56,114 nucleotides of DNA. It comes from Rhodohalobacter halophilus (lineage in GTDB: Bacteria > Bacteroidota > Rhodothermia > Balneolales > Balneolaceae). Shown here piece by piece: positions 6,997 to 14,727 of the stretch. The stretch covers positions 1 through 56,114 of the forward strand of contig NZ_MDWE01000045.1 in NCBI RefSeq assembly GCF_001715195.1, in the 5' to 3' direction. The translations under genes and the position numbers were made by a program. Positions within the stretch are counted from its first letter, which is position 1. The number at the start of each line of letters is the position of its first letter. Below the pieces are notes generated by a model. That model saw nothing but the letters and a program-made list of their open reading frames with translations. It was not told where the DNA came from and did not search any database.

Positions 6997-7854
6997 TTAT
7001 GGGTTCACGAAGTTTTTGATGAATGTATCAAGTCCGGTAGGTTTGCGTCCAAGCAGCTTCTCCATATCATCAAAAGTGAAATCGAGTGCTCCGTTGACGA
7101 ATGTCTCGGCGGTCATCACACTCATGGCAATTTGATCTTCAGGTAAACCGATTTCTTGCAGAGTTTTTTCAAATTCTGAAATAGGGACATCAGTATAGGT
7201 GATTTCCTTGCCGGAAGATTCACTTAGCAAGCCAGCAATCTCATCAAGGGTGTAGGCTTTGCCTGATGTAATTTCATAGATGCTGTTTTTATGTTTTCCG
7301 GAATTTTTCAGTCCGTTTGCTAATGCTTCGCCCATTTCTGAACGCAGTGCCAGGTTGATGGCTTTGCCATCTGATGGAAAAGCCCACTGTCCGGTTTCCA
7401 TTGCATTGCCTAGGAATAGCGGCAGAAATTCCATATAAAAGGTGTTGCGGTAAATGGTATAGGGAATACCGGATTCCTGAATGAGCTTTTCAGTTTCGGC
7501 ATGATCCGGCGAAAGCGGACTCAACTCTTTATCCGCTTGAACAATGCTCGTATAAAAAATCTGCTTTACATCCGCTTTCTTTGCAGCCTCTATGACGTTT
7601 TTGTGCTGCCCTATCCGTCCTTCCAGTGAGCTGGAAGAAATTAACAACAGTGTTTCAATTCCCTGAACGGCTTTTTCAATGGATGAGTAATCGGTATAAT
7701 CACCGACCCTGATTTCCACACCTTTTTGTTTTAGTTCGGCACCTTTTTCTTCGCTTCGGACAAGTCCTGCAATTTCGGCATCGGGTTTTTTGTCTAGTAA
7801 TAAATCAATGGTTTGAGTTCCTAAATGTCCGTTGGCTCCAGTAATGAGTATCAT
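6997..7854 (-). CDS. NmrA/QorB-type NAD(P)H:quinone oxidoreductase
   Basis: A 285-aa atypical short-chain dehydrogenase of the NmrA/QorB (YtfG) group, which reduces quinones with NADPH or acts as a redox sensor. The N-terminal nucleotide-binding loop ITGANGHLGTQTIDLLL (3-19) is intact. As usual for this group the YxxxK catalytic pair of classical SDRs is absent. The motif IPYTIYRNTFYMEFLPLFLG matches the QorB substrate-side segment. It is the second gene of the operon led by the F420-type reductase. The context with a ring-cleaving dioxygenase and pirin fits quinone or electrophile detoxification. Unlike its two downstream neighbours the frame is intact. Confidence 0.85.
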   Translation of the reverse strand: MILITGANGHLGTQTIDLLLDKKPDAEIAGLVRSEEKGAELKQKGVEIRVGDYTDYSSIEKAVQGIETLLLISSSSLEGRIGQHKNVIEAAKKADVKQIFYTSIVQADKELSPLSPDHAETEKLIQESGIPYTIYRNTFYMEFLPLFLGNAMETGQWAFPSDGKAINLALRSEMGEALANGLKNSGKHKNSIYEITSGKAYTLDEIAGLLSESSGKEITYTDVPISEFEKTLQEIGLPEDQIAMSVMTAETFVNGALDFTFDDMEKLLGRKPTGLDTFIKNFVNP

Positions 7855-7944
7855 AGCAATTTTAAATCTTTATATGTTGAATATTCAGTTTGAAAGCAGT
7901 CTTTGTATTCAGGTTGTTATCTGCATTCCTAACAATTTTAATGG

Positions 7945-8460
7945 TTAATATGTGCCGGTTCTAGTTGGTTTAAGAGTCTGAGAGACCTTGAAACCGGCTG
8001 TTTTCAAAAGCTCTGAGATATTATGCAGGGCATCCTGATCATCACCGGAAATAATAACCCGTGGCATTAACCCTTGTTTTAATACCGTCACGATTTTGGA
8101 ATAGGGAAGACGACTTTGTAATCTGTCGGATACGATTGGGCTATCTTCGTCAACATTGCCGTCAATATGCATTACGATTTTTTGAATAGCTACATTGTGT
8201 ATTTTTTCAGCAATCTCCTTTTCATTGGCCTTTGGGATATCCAGAATAATGATGTCAGCTTCCCAGCTACATTCATATGCACAGTCCATGATCTTTACTT
8301 CTGCTTTCGGGTGCTCCGTATAGATCGTCTCTGCTAAAGAGTCTAATTTCGTACCAAATAGCAGCAGTCGATAATTTCCTGATATAATTCCCTTTGCAAG
8401 AGCAGAACCCAAATCTCCTCCGGCACCTATAATTGCAATCGTTTGTTTAGTAATAGGCAT
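7945..8460 (-). CDS. NADPH-dependent F420-reductase-like (NADP oxidoreductase) protein
   Basis: A 171-aa Rossmann protein of the F420-dependent NADP oxidoreductase family. The dinucleotide-binding motif IAIIGAGGDLGSALAKGI lies at residues 8-25, and the second conserved stretch WEADIIILDIPKANEKEIAEKI follows at about 69-90. Bacterial relatives use NADP and rarely F420. The protein is some 40 residues shorter than the relatives I remember and ends abruptly (LKPTRTGTY), so the C-terminus may have been lost. It is first in the operon with NmrA, VOC and pirin, behind a promoter with tandem Crp/Fnr boxes and directly after the crp/fnr gene. Confidence 0.7.
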   Translation of the reverse strand: MPITKQTIAIIGAGGDLGSALAKGIISGNYRLLLFGTKLDSLAETIYTEHPKAEVKIMDCAYECSWEADIIILDIPKANEKEIAEKIHNVAIQKIVMHIDGNVDEDSPIVSDRLQSRLPYSKIVTVLKQGLMPRVIISGDDQDALHNISELLKTAGFKVSQTLKPTRTGTY

Positions 8461-8495
8461 AGTGATTGTTCTGTTTGCAGTTCCATTTTGTACTA

Positions 8496-8562
8496 CAAAC
8501 TTACCTCATCACTACTTTCTTTCCATTGATATACGATAAGAAAATCTCTTGATATATGTCAA
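8496..8562 (-). promoter_or_regulatory. Promoter of the reductase-NmrA-VOC-pirin operon with tandem Crp/Fnr boxes
   Basis: Distal perfect box TTGATATATGTCAA (8549-8562), proximal box TTGATATACGATAA (8526-8539) 23 bp away, and on the minus strand TAAGTTTG (8496-8503), a full match to the Bacteroidota -7 consensus TAnnTTTG. Exactly 22 nt lie between the proximal box and TA. It sits between the regulator gene and the operon. Confidence 0.7.
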
Positions 8563-8586
8563 GAACAGGATTTGAGAAGCAGTAAC

Positions 8587-9162
8587 TCAACCACTGAAAT
8601 TTCCGCGTACCCAGCTCAGTGTTTCAGGGCTCATCCCCAAATAAGAAGCCACTAAATTTAATGGCACCCGGTTCATGAATTCTGGATTTTGTTTAATCAG
8701 GCGGGCATATTTCTCTTCTGCGGTGAGTCCCAATGCATTTTCCACACGCTGCTGAAGAGCTGCATATGCATTCTGAAGTATAACCCGGTGATAGCGTTCG
8801 TAGGAGGGGATTTCTTTCAGAAGCTTTTCATGATTTTCCCTGTCGAGCATAAGAAGTTCACTGTCTTCCAAAATCTCAATATTTAACCGGGTTGGTTTTG
8901 CTGTAAAGAAACTATGCAGGTTTGCCAACCACCAACCGGTGAATGCAAAACGAATGACATGTTTGTTACCTGATGAATCCACGGTGTATGAATAAAGAGA
9001 ACCTTTCTCAACAAAAGCCAACTCTCTGCAAACATCTCCCTCTTGCAGTAGAAATTGCCGTTTGAGCATCCTTTTTGGGCGGAAATTGTTTTTGCACATT
9101 TCCCACTCCTCATCCGTCAGAGAAACGATTTCGTTGATGCTGCTTCGGAGCTGCTCATACAT
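8587..9162 (-). CDS. Crp/Fnr-family transcriptional regulator
   Basis: A 191-aa protein with an N-terminal cyclic-nucleotide-binding-like beta barrel (about 20-115, including RQFLLQEGDVCRELAFVEKGSLYSY), a dimerisation helix (about 117-150) and a short C-terminal helix-turn-helix (NLVASYLGMSPETLSWVRG). It has only two cysteines, so it is not an Fe-S FNR. The barrel lacks an obvious cAMP-binding signature. The recognition helix keeps the E180 and S183 used by FNR to read TTGA, but the usual following Arg is W184 (TGG, one C-to-T step from CGG). It is the natural candidate to bind the TTGA-N6-TCAA boxes at 1.5, 5.6, 8.5 and 10.9 kb. Its effector is unknown. Confidence 0.85.
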   Translation of the reverse strand: MYEQLRSSINEIVSLTDEEWEMCKNNFRPKRMLKRQFLLQEGDVCRELAFVEKGSLYSYTVDSSGNKHVIRFAFTGWWLANLHSFFTAKPTRLNIEILEDSELLMLDRENHEKLLKEIPSYERYHRVILQNAYAALQQRVENALGLTAEEKYARLIKQNPEFMNRVPLNLVASYLGMSPETLSWVRGNFSG

Positions 9163-9308
9163 ATTGATTCAGGTTTTTAATGGAGTAATTTTATATAAAA
9201 TAAATAAAAATACCTGAACTGTGGTTACAATTTCAGAACGGAGTAGGATGGTCTACACTACGGCGCGTCGAATGAAGTCAAACAAATATTGTTTAAACTA
9301 TTCAGTAT

Positions 9309-9812
9309 TTACGAAGTAGAGTTCAGTAGGGTTATAGTTGAGAAATTGGCATGATGCATAAGCTCACGCAGGAAAAGCAAACCTGCGGCGAATTCTCGAT
9401 TTTCCGGAATTCCGAGTAACTTAGCAGGTGTGCCGTATGCTACATCAGCAAGGCAATTAAAAAGACGCTCAACATCATCAACTTTAAAGTTTGATACATC
9501 CTTATCTGATGCAATTCCGGCAATTTTTTGGAACAATAGTTCGGATGTGACCAGAGTACGGTGAGCCGGCAATGACGGGATTACCGGCTCCAATTCATCT
9601 TCGATGCTTGCTATGGCAGCTTCAAGTTCAATCGCAGTTGCAGGTTCACTCTGTATATGATGTTTTATGTGCTGCATGGATCCCACTTTTAGATCCATAT
9701 TGTTTGATTTTTTGATCACCCTGAGCATGATGTCATCATCTTTTAAAAAGAGAACGGAAAGAGGGCCGTCATTTAGGAGAGGTTGAATGATATGTTTTGA
9801 GAGGCTATCCAT
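9309..9812 (-). CDS. Conserved-looking protein of unknown function
   Basis: The start at ATG 9812 (MDSLSKHIIQPLL, 167 aa) is preferred over TTG 9851, which lies inside a GC-rich hairpin. The protein is soluble and mixed alpha/beta, with a first half of hydrophobic strands (PLSVLFLKDDDIMLRVIKK), an acidic stretch (ELEAAIASIEDELEP) and a helical C-terminal half (FKVDDVERLFNCLADVAYGTPAKLLGIPENREFAAGLLFLRELMHH). No signal peptide, no recognised motif. It lies between the dioxygenase and the crp/fnr gene on the same strand and may belong to the same stress cluster. Confidence 0.55.
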   Translation of the reverse strand: MDSLSKHIIQPLLNDGPLSVLFLKDDDIMLRVIKKSNNMDLKVGSMQHIKHHIQSEPATAIELEAAIASIEDELEPVIPSLPAHRTLVTSELLFQKIAGIASDKDVSNFKVDDVERLFNCLADVAYGTPAKLLGIPENREFAAGLLFLRELMHHANFSTITLLNSTS

Positions 9813-9842
9813 TTTGTAGTGCAACAACTTAAATATTGAGTA

Positions 9843-9872
9843 ACCCCCCAAAGATTCTAAAATTTTGGGGGT
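9843..9872 (-). terminator. GC-rich hairpin after the dioxygenase gene
   Basis: CCCCCAAA (9845-9852) pairs with TTTGGGGG (9864-9871). There is no real U-tract on either strand, so it is a weak terminator or an RNA-stability element just past the dioxygenase stop codon. Confidence 0.45.
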
Positions 9873-9897
9873 CTTACGTTGACTAGAAATTTGTAGA

Positions 9898-10830
9898 TTA
9901 AACCCGAATTTCAGGCAATCGCTTTTCGATCTTTTCCCGCTTTGATTCCAACCAAGGGGGAAGGATTAGTTTCTGCCCAAGTTTATCGGGTTCTTCATCC
10001 ACATCATAGCCCGGTCCGTCCGTAGCAATTTCGAACAAGACACCGCCCGGAGACCGAAAATAGACCGAGTGGAACCAGTGCCGGTCGATGACATCTGAGG
10101 GATGAAGTCCCATATCGATGATTTTTTGGCGCAGCTCTTTTAGTTCGTCATCATCAGAAGCCCGAAAGGCAACATGGTGAACGATGCCTCGTCCGTTTGA
10201 CGATGGTTTGTGTTCTCCTTCTTCGATAATGACTGAACCGCCGATTGGGGCATCCGTTGTGTAATGCCATCGATTCTCTTCCCGGGCGGTTTCCTCAAAT
10301 CCAAACAGGTTTGTTAACACTTGTGCTGTTGATTCATGTTCACTCAAAAGGAGTGTAGTTCCGCGAAATCCCCGGATGCCATACTCGGCAGGCACAGATC
10401 CTTTTTCCCAACCGGGCAGTGAATCAACCTGTTCATCAAATACAAGCTCAAGCCCCATCAGGTCCGGATCTTTGAACCCGATCGCCTGTTGACCGAAACG
10501 GTCATACGGCCCGTCAAAATCGATTCCCTCTTCGCCAAAATGCTCAGCCCAATAATCAATTGAGCCGGATGGAACGGCTAAGGCTACCGTTACAGCTTCA
10601 CCCAAACCGGGTTTACCCTGAATGGCCATCTGCCAGGGAAAAAAGGTTAGACCGGATCCCGGTGAGCCATTCGCATTTCCATAAAAGAGGTGATAGGTGC
10701 CGGGATCATCCTGATTGACGGATTTTTTAACAAGCCGCATTCCCAGCTTTTTAACATAGAATTCAGCATTCCGCTGGGCATCGCCGGAAATTGCTGTAAT
10801 GTGGTGGATTCCTTTTTTGTTGGTTTTCAT
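9898..10830 (-). CDS. Ring-cleaving dioxygenase, MhqO/glyoxalase-type
   Basis: A 310-aa VOC-superfamily extradiol dioxygenase of the MhqA/MhqO (hydroquinone-specific) group. Two VOC modules are visible: the first opens with GIHHITAISGDAQRNAEFYVKKLGMRLVKKSVNQDD (8-43), the second with EYGIRGFRGTTLLL. Iron-ligand candidates are the His of GIHHIT, the His of RGIVHHVAFRA and the Glu of GVLFEIATDGPGYDVDEEP. Homologues in Bacillus and Bacteroidota detoxify hydroquinones and quinone-like electrophiles, often next to the quinone reductases and pirins found here. It is transcribed alone from a promoter with a single perfect Crp/Fnr-type box and a palindrome over the -7 element. Confidence 0.88.
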   Translation of the reverse strand: MKTNKKGIHHITAISGDAQRNAEFYVKKLGMRLVKKSVNQDDPGTYHLFYGNANGSPGSGLTFFPWQMAIQGKPGLGEAVTVALAVPSGSIDYWAEHFGEEGIDFDGPYDRFGQQAIGFKDPDLMGLELVFDEQVDSLPGWEKGSVPAEYGIRGFRGTTLLLSEHESTAQVLTNLFGFEETAREENRWHYTTDAPIGGSVIIEEGEHKPSSNGRGIVHHVAFRASDDDELKELRQKIIDMGLHPSDVIDRHWFHSVYFRSPGGVLFEIATDGPGYDVDEEPDKLGQKLILPPWLESKREKIEKRLPEIRV

Positions 10831-10855
10831 AATTTAAAGATTTAATACTGTCTGT

Positions 10856-10875
10856 TTAGTTTAATATTAAACTAA
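10856..10875. promoter_or_regulatory. Perfect 20-bp palindrome over the dioxygenase -7 element
   Basis: TTAGTTTAAT and ATTAAACTAA are directly adjacent perfect complements. The element covers the presumed -7 box, a position suited to repression. The GMC promoter shares the half ATTAAACTAA inside its own inverted repeat. Confidence 0.5.
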
Positions 10876-10910
10876 TTACACTTGCGCTGGGTTCCATTGA
10901 CATTTATCAA
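10867..10910 (-). promoter_or_regulatory. Dioxygenase promoter with one Crp/Fnr-type box
   Basis: The perfect box TTGACATTTATCAA (10897-10910) lies exactly 22 nt upstream of minus-strand TAGTTTAA (10867-10874), the same distance as the proximal box at the three tandem promoters. No second palindrome is found 23 bp upstream. Confidence 0.6.
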
Positions 10911-10930
10911 TTTCATGAAACGTCTTCTAA

Positions 10931-11203
10931 AATATGGTGAGTTCGATTTTAGAATCTTGAAAACGATTCTCACTTCTAAGTGTTAAGGATGGACCTTTTC
11001 TATGCTTTTGCATTTATATTATATCGCTCTCTCGAAAAAATAAAAAAAGCAGATAAACTGGAAGGGATGCCTACTGTAGAATGTGTTGTATGATAGGAGA
11101 TATTAGTTTTAGATCATTCGTCAATTTGATCGAGGTAACAATTTGAACGTGGATCTTCTTTTTAAAATCCAGTAGGGCTTGTTAGAATAAGAATATATCA
11201 AAC
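10931..11203. other. Intergenic gap without a recognisable gene
   Basis: AT-rich sequence upstream of the dioxygenase promoter and downstream of the GIY-YIG gene. Neither strand has a convincing frame and no strong hairpin is seen. Confidence 0.4.
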
Positions 11204-11641
11204 TTATTTCTTCTTAGATCGCTTTTGATCATTAAATTCTGGAAGCCTTCCAAAATGATCCAGGTACATTGCAATGCTCACATACTCCTCTTTCAGACAT
11301 TCCCCTTTCTGTTTCCAGTTAAAAACATGGTCATTCTCGGTTAACGGAAAGGAATTTACACAGATGTAAACCCTGCTGAAGAAATCCCGTACCTCTGTGT
11401 GTTTAAATCTAACGCGTTCAGCACCACCATGGACACCATTTATTCCTTCCATTGCTTTTTTGAATTGGTACAGTCTTCCGAGTACTCCCTTTTTGGATAT
11501 AGAAACCCCTACATAAATGATCTCTTCGATGAAACGAAATGGTTGCCCCGAAATATCTTGATCAGACAGTGCAATGTAGTAAACCCCTGGTTGTTTAATT
11601 TGAGGTATTGTTCTTCTGCTTTTCCACTTTGTCCACTTCAT
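11204..11641 (-). CDS. GIY-YIG-fold nuclease-like protein
   Basis: This 145-aa protein carries the GIY-YIG core in degenerate form: GVYYIAL for the GIY strand, then IIYVGVS for YIG (Tyr kept, Ile to Val), a following Arg in GVLGRLYQFKKA, and a later Glu (KEEYVSIAMYLDHFGRLPEFN) that would hold the metal. No extra DNA-binding domain is attached except a basic tail (RSKKK). Stand-alone members include phage, homing and repair-type nucleases, and many are uncharacterised. The catalytic residues appear present, so nuclease activity is possible but not shown. It stands alone on the minus strand, with AT-rich flanks on both sides. Confidence 0.6.
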   Translation of the reverse strand: MKWTKWKSRRTIPQIKQPGVYYIALSDQDISGQPFRFIEEIIYVGVSISKKGVLGRLYQFKKAMEGINGVHGGAERVRFKHTEVRDFFSRVYICVNSFPLTENDHVFNWKQKGECLKEEYVSIAMYLDHFGRLPEFNDQKRSKKK

Positions 11642-11904
11642 GAATTACTAATTAACAGTGATTAAAATTATACGAAAGCATGCAAGAACAATAAAAAATT
11701 GATCAATCTAAAAAAATGATGCAACGATTTATTGGGAATATCCTTGAGCTGGCATCAGTCACAGTACAAATTGCCGTTGGGAAAACAGTGCGGAACATCC
11801 TATTTTTACATGTCTAAATAATTACCGAAAAAATTGTTCGATGGATAGCAGTAGAAATACTGCTATTTCTGTTTTAACTAAGTTAAACCGATGTAAATGT
11901 AAGT

Positions 11905-12378
11905 ATGAAGAAAAATTATCTGTCCCAGGAAGGATACGAGAAGCTTGATAAAGAACTAAGAGATTTGAAAACCCGCGGCCGAAAAGAGATTGCAGAGGAG
12001 ATTGCAGAAGCGAGAGCCAAGGGTGACCTGAGTGAGAATGCGGAGTACGATGCAGCAAAAGAGGCGCAGGGAATGCTGGAGAAACGAATCGCCGAGCTGG
12101 AGAACACTCTTGCCACATCAAGCATTATTGATGATAAAGATATCGACGACACCAAAGCGTACCTGCTCTCAACCGTCACTATTCTGAACAAGAAGACGAA
12201 TAAGGAGATGAAGTACACGCTTGTTTCGAAGGACGAAGCGGACTTTAAAGCCGGTAAAATTTCCGTTGATTCACCGATTGGTCAGGGAATTCTCGGTAAA
12301 GAGGTTGGAGACGTTGTTGAAATCGACGTACCGGCCGGTACACTGGAACTGGAAATAAAAAAAATAGAGCGACTATAA
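11905..12378 (+). CDS. greA: Transcription elongation factor GreA
   Basis: A 157-aa GreA of standard length. It inserts a coiled coil into the secondary channel of backtracked RNA polymerase and stimulates transcript cleavage. The N-terminal coiled coil (about 10-75) holds the tip motif GDLSENAEYDAAKE with the acidic catalytic pair. The C-terminal FKBP-like domain ends in SPIGQGILGKEVGDVVEIDVPAG. The start at ATG 11905 matches the family. It is followed after one nucleotide by ugd, so the two are likely co-transcribed. Confidence 0.95.
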   Translation: MKKNYLSQEGYEKLDKELRDLKTRGRKEIAEEIAEARAKGDLSENAEYDAAKEAQGMLEKRIAELENTLATSSIIDDKDIDDTKAYLLSTVTILNKKTNKEMKYTLVSKDEADFKAGKISVDSPIGQGILGKEVGDVVEIDVPAGTLELEIKKIERL

Positions 12379-12379
12379 T

Positions 12380-13714
12380 ATGAAAGTAGGAGTAATTGGA
12401 ACCGGGTATGTAGGGCTGGTCTCGGGAACCTGCTTTGCCGACAGCGGCAACGATGTGATCTGCGTGGACATCGACGAGAAGAAAGTGGAGAGAATGCGAA
12501 ACGGCGAAGTACCGATCTATGAGCCGGGCCTGAACCGTGTTTTTGACCGGTCGATCCGCGAAAAACGACTCTCTTTTACCACCGACCTGGAAGATGCCTT
12601 TCAGAAAAGCGACATCATTTTTCTATGCCTGCCAACGCCTCCGGGCGCCGATGGCCAGGCCGACCTGAGCTTTGTGCTGAATGTGGCTGAAGATCTGGGG
12701 GACCTGTTCAACAAGTACCCCGGCTACAAAGTGATCGTAAACAAAAGCACGGTTCCGGTGGGAACAGCTGATAAGGTTCGTGAGAAGATCGCGGCCAAAA
12801 CCGATGCCGAGTTTGACGTAGTCTCAAACCCTGAGTTTTTGAGAGAGGGAGCCGCTGTGGAAGACTTTATGTATCCCGAGCGCGTAGTTGTGGGAACGAG
12901 CAGCGAGAAAGCGGCCGATATGATGAAAACCCTCTATGAGCCGTTTGTGCGCAGCGGGAACCCGATTATCATTATGGACGAGCGCAGCAGTGAGCTGACC
13001 AAGTATGCCGCCAACGCCATGCTGGCCACTAAAATCACCTTTATGAACGAAATTGCCAATATTTGCGAGCGCGTAGGGGCCAACGTGGATAATGTTCGCC
13101 GCGGAATTGGTACGGACTCACGTATCGGTAAGCGATTCCTGTTTGCCGGAATCGGGTATGGCGGAAGTTGTTTTCCGAAAGATGTTCAGGCGATTCACCA
13201 TACGGCCGGAGAGCATGGATATGACTTTAAGATTCTGGATTCGGTGATGAAGGTCAACGAATCCCAAAAGGTCTCCATCGTGGAAAAGATGAAGAAGCAC
13301 TACGGTGACTCTCTAAAAGGGAAAACCGTAGGCGTGTGGGGTTTGTCGTTCAAGCCGGAAACCGATGACATTCGCGAAGCACCCTCACTCTACATTACCG
13401 ATGCACTTGGTAAGCTGGGAGTGAAGATGAAGGCGTACGATCCGGAAGCGATCGAAACCTTTAAGGAGGCGGCCACAGAGGATGCACTGAATAACATAGA
13501 GTTCGCCAGTGATCGCGATGCCGTTCTGGATGGTGTTGACGCCCTGGTGATCTGCACCGAGTGGAACGAGTTTCGCCGTCCGGATCTGGAGAACTTCTCC
13601 AAGATGATGAAGGAGCCGGTGATTTTTGACGGACGAAACCTTTACGATCTGGAGAGGGCAAAAGCAGCCGGCCTTACCTACATTAGCGTGGGACGGCCAA
13701 GCGTCAACACATAG
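12380..13714 (+). CDS. ugd: UDP-glucose 6-dehydrogenase
   Basis: A 444-aa enzyme that oxidises UDP-glucose to UDP-glucuronate with two NAD+. The N-terminal Rossmann motif VGVIGTGYVGLVSG is at 3-16. The catalytic Cys is C264 in GIGYGGSCFPKD, and the central and C-terminal UDP-binding domains are complete (VGVWGLSFKPETDDIREAPS). It follows greA with a 1-nt gap, ends in a strong terminator, and feeds the decarboxylase encoded next, giving UDP-xylose for glycan synthesis. The gene reads more GC-rich than most of the window, like greA. No glycosyltransferases are nearby. Confidence 0.95.
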   Translation: MKVGVIGTGYVGLVSGTCFADSGNDVICVDIDEKKVERMRNGEVPIYEPGLNRVFDRSIREKRLSFTTDLEDAFQKSDIIFLCLPTPPGADGQADLSFVLNVAEDLGDLFNKYPGYKVIVNKSTVPVGTADKVREKIAAKTDAEFDVVSNPEFLREGAAVEDFMYPERVVVGTSSEKAADMMKTLYEPFVRSGNPIIIMDERSSELTKYAANAMLATKITFMNEIANICERVGANVDNVRRGIGTDSRIGKRFLFAGIGYGGSCFPKDVQAIHHTAGEHGYDFKILDSVMKVNESQKVSIVEKMKKHYGDSLKGKTVGVWGLSFKPETDDIREAPSLYITDALGKLGVKMKAYDPEAIETFKEAATEDALNNIEFASDRDAVLDGVDALVICTEWNEFRRPDLENFSKMMKEPVIFDGRNLYDLERAKAAGLTYISVGRPSVNT

Positions 13715-13725
13715 TATTTAATACC

Positions 13726-13763
13726 GAGTGTATCTGGATAAAATCGGATACACTCTTTTTTTT
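13726..13763 (+). terminator. Rho-independent terminator after ugd
   Basis: The 9-bp stem GAGTGTATC/GATACACTC (13726-13734, 13747-13755) is followed by eight T. It lies only 23 nt before the next start codon, so the decarboxylase gene must either be read through or have a promoter inside this stretch. Confidence 0.85.
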
Positions 13764-13785
13764 AATTGTATAAAAACTCAAACCA

Positions 13786-14724
13786 TTGAGTAAACGTGTT
13801 CTCATAACCGGCGGTGCAGGATTTTTGGGCTCTCACCTGTGCGACCGGTTTTTCAATGAAGGCTGGGATGTGATCTGTATGGATAACCTCCTGACCGGTG
13901 CAAAGTCTAACATTGCACACCTGATCGGAGAAGATCGCTTCTCGTTCATCAAACATGATGTAACTAACTACATTGTAGTGGAGGGCGATTTGGACCTGAT
14001 TCTGCACTTTGCATCACCGGCATCACCCATCGACTATCTCGAGATGCCGATCCAAACGCTGAAAGTCGGGTCACTCGGGACACATAAGGCTCTTGGTCTG
14101 GCGAAAGCTAAAAATGCAAAATTCCTGCTTGCATCCACCAGTGAAGTATACGGAGATCCGAAAATTCACCCTCAGAATGAAGACTACTGGGGCAACGTGA
14201 ACCCTGTGGGAACCCGTGGAGTGTATGATGAAGCCAAACGTTTTGCTGAAGCGATGACGATGGCCTATCACCGGTTCCACGGAATTGATACGGGAATTGT
14301 GCGAATTTTTAATACGTATGGTTCTCGTATGAGGTTGCGTGACGGACGCGCACTGCCGACGTTTTTTCGCCAGGCCCTGCAGGGGGAGCCGATTACCGTT
14401 TTTGGGGATGGTTCACAAACGCGCTCATTCACCTACGTGGACGACCTGGTTGAGGGAATTTATCGGCTGGCGATGAGTGATGAAGTCTACCCGGTAAATA
14501 TTGGTAATCCGGAGGAGATTACGATTCTGGACTTTGCAAAAGAGATTATTGATATCACCGGAAGCAACAGTAAAATTGTTTTTAAAGAGCTTCCGGAAGA
14601 TGACCCTCAAGTCCGGCAGCCCGATGTCAGTAAAGTTCTTAAGGTGCTGGATTGGGAACCGAAAGTGAGCCGCAGGGAAGGTTTGATGAAAACCATGAAG
14701 TATTTTAAGGAACAAGTTGGGTGA
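13786..14724 (+). CDS. UDP-glucuronate decarboxylase (UDP-xylose synthase)
   Basis: A 312-aa extended SDR that oxidises, decarboxylates and re-reduces UDP-glucuronate to UDP-xylose. NAD-binding GGAGFLGS lies at 9-16, the catalytic Tyr/Lys pair is Y147 and K151 ([12 protein letters not shown]), and the UXS-typical stretches [11 protein letters not shown] and [22 protein letters not shown] are present. The frame has to start at TTG 13786, the only candidate before the Rossmann motif; no Shine-Dalgarno sequence is visible. The downstream Nudix gene begins 4 nt after its stop. Confidence 0.92.
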   Translation: MSKRVLITGGAGFLGSHLCDRFFNEGWDVICMDNLLTGAKSNIAHLIGEDRFSFIKHDVTNYIVVEGDLDLILHFASPASPIDYLEMPIQTLKVGSLGTHKALGLAKAKNAKFLLASTSEVYGDPKIHPQNEDYWGNVNPVGTRGVYDEAKRFAEAMTMAYHRFHGIDTGIVRIFNTYGSRMRLRDGRALPTFFRQALQGEPITVFGDGSQTRSFTYVDDLVEGIYRLAMSDEVYPVNIGNPEEITILDFAKEIIDITGSNSKIVFKELPEDDPQVRQPDVSKVLKVLDWEPKVSRREGLMKTMKYFKEQVG

Positions 14725-14727
14725 ATT

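Noticed and set aside
11716-11820. Short ORF (about 32 codons) upstream of greA
   Set aside because: No ribosome-binding site, no similarity recognised; too short to support.
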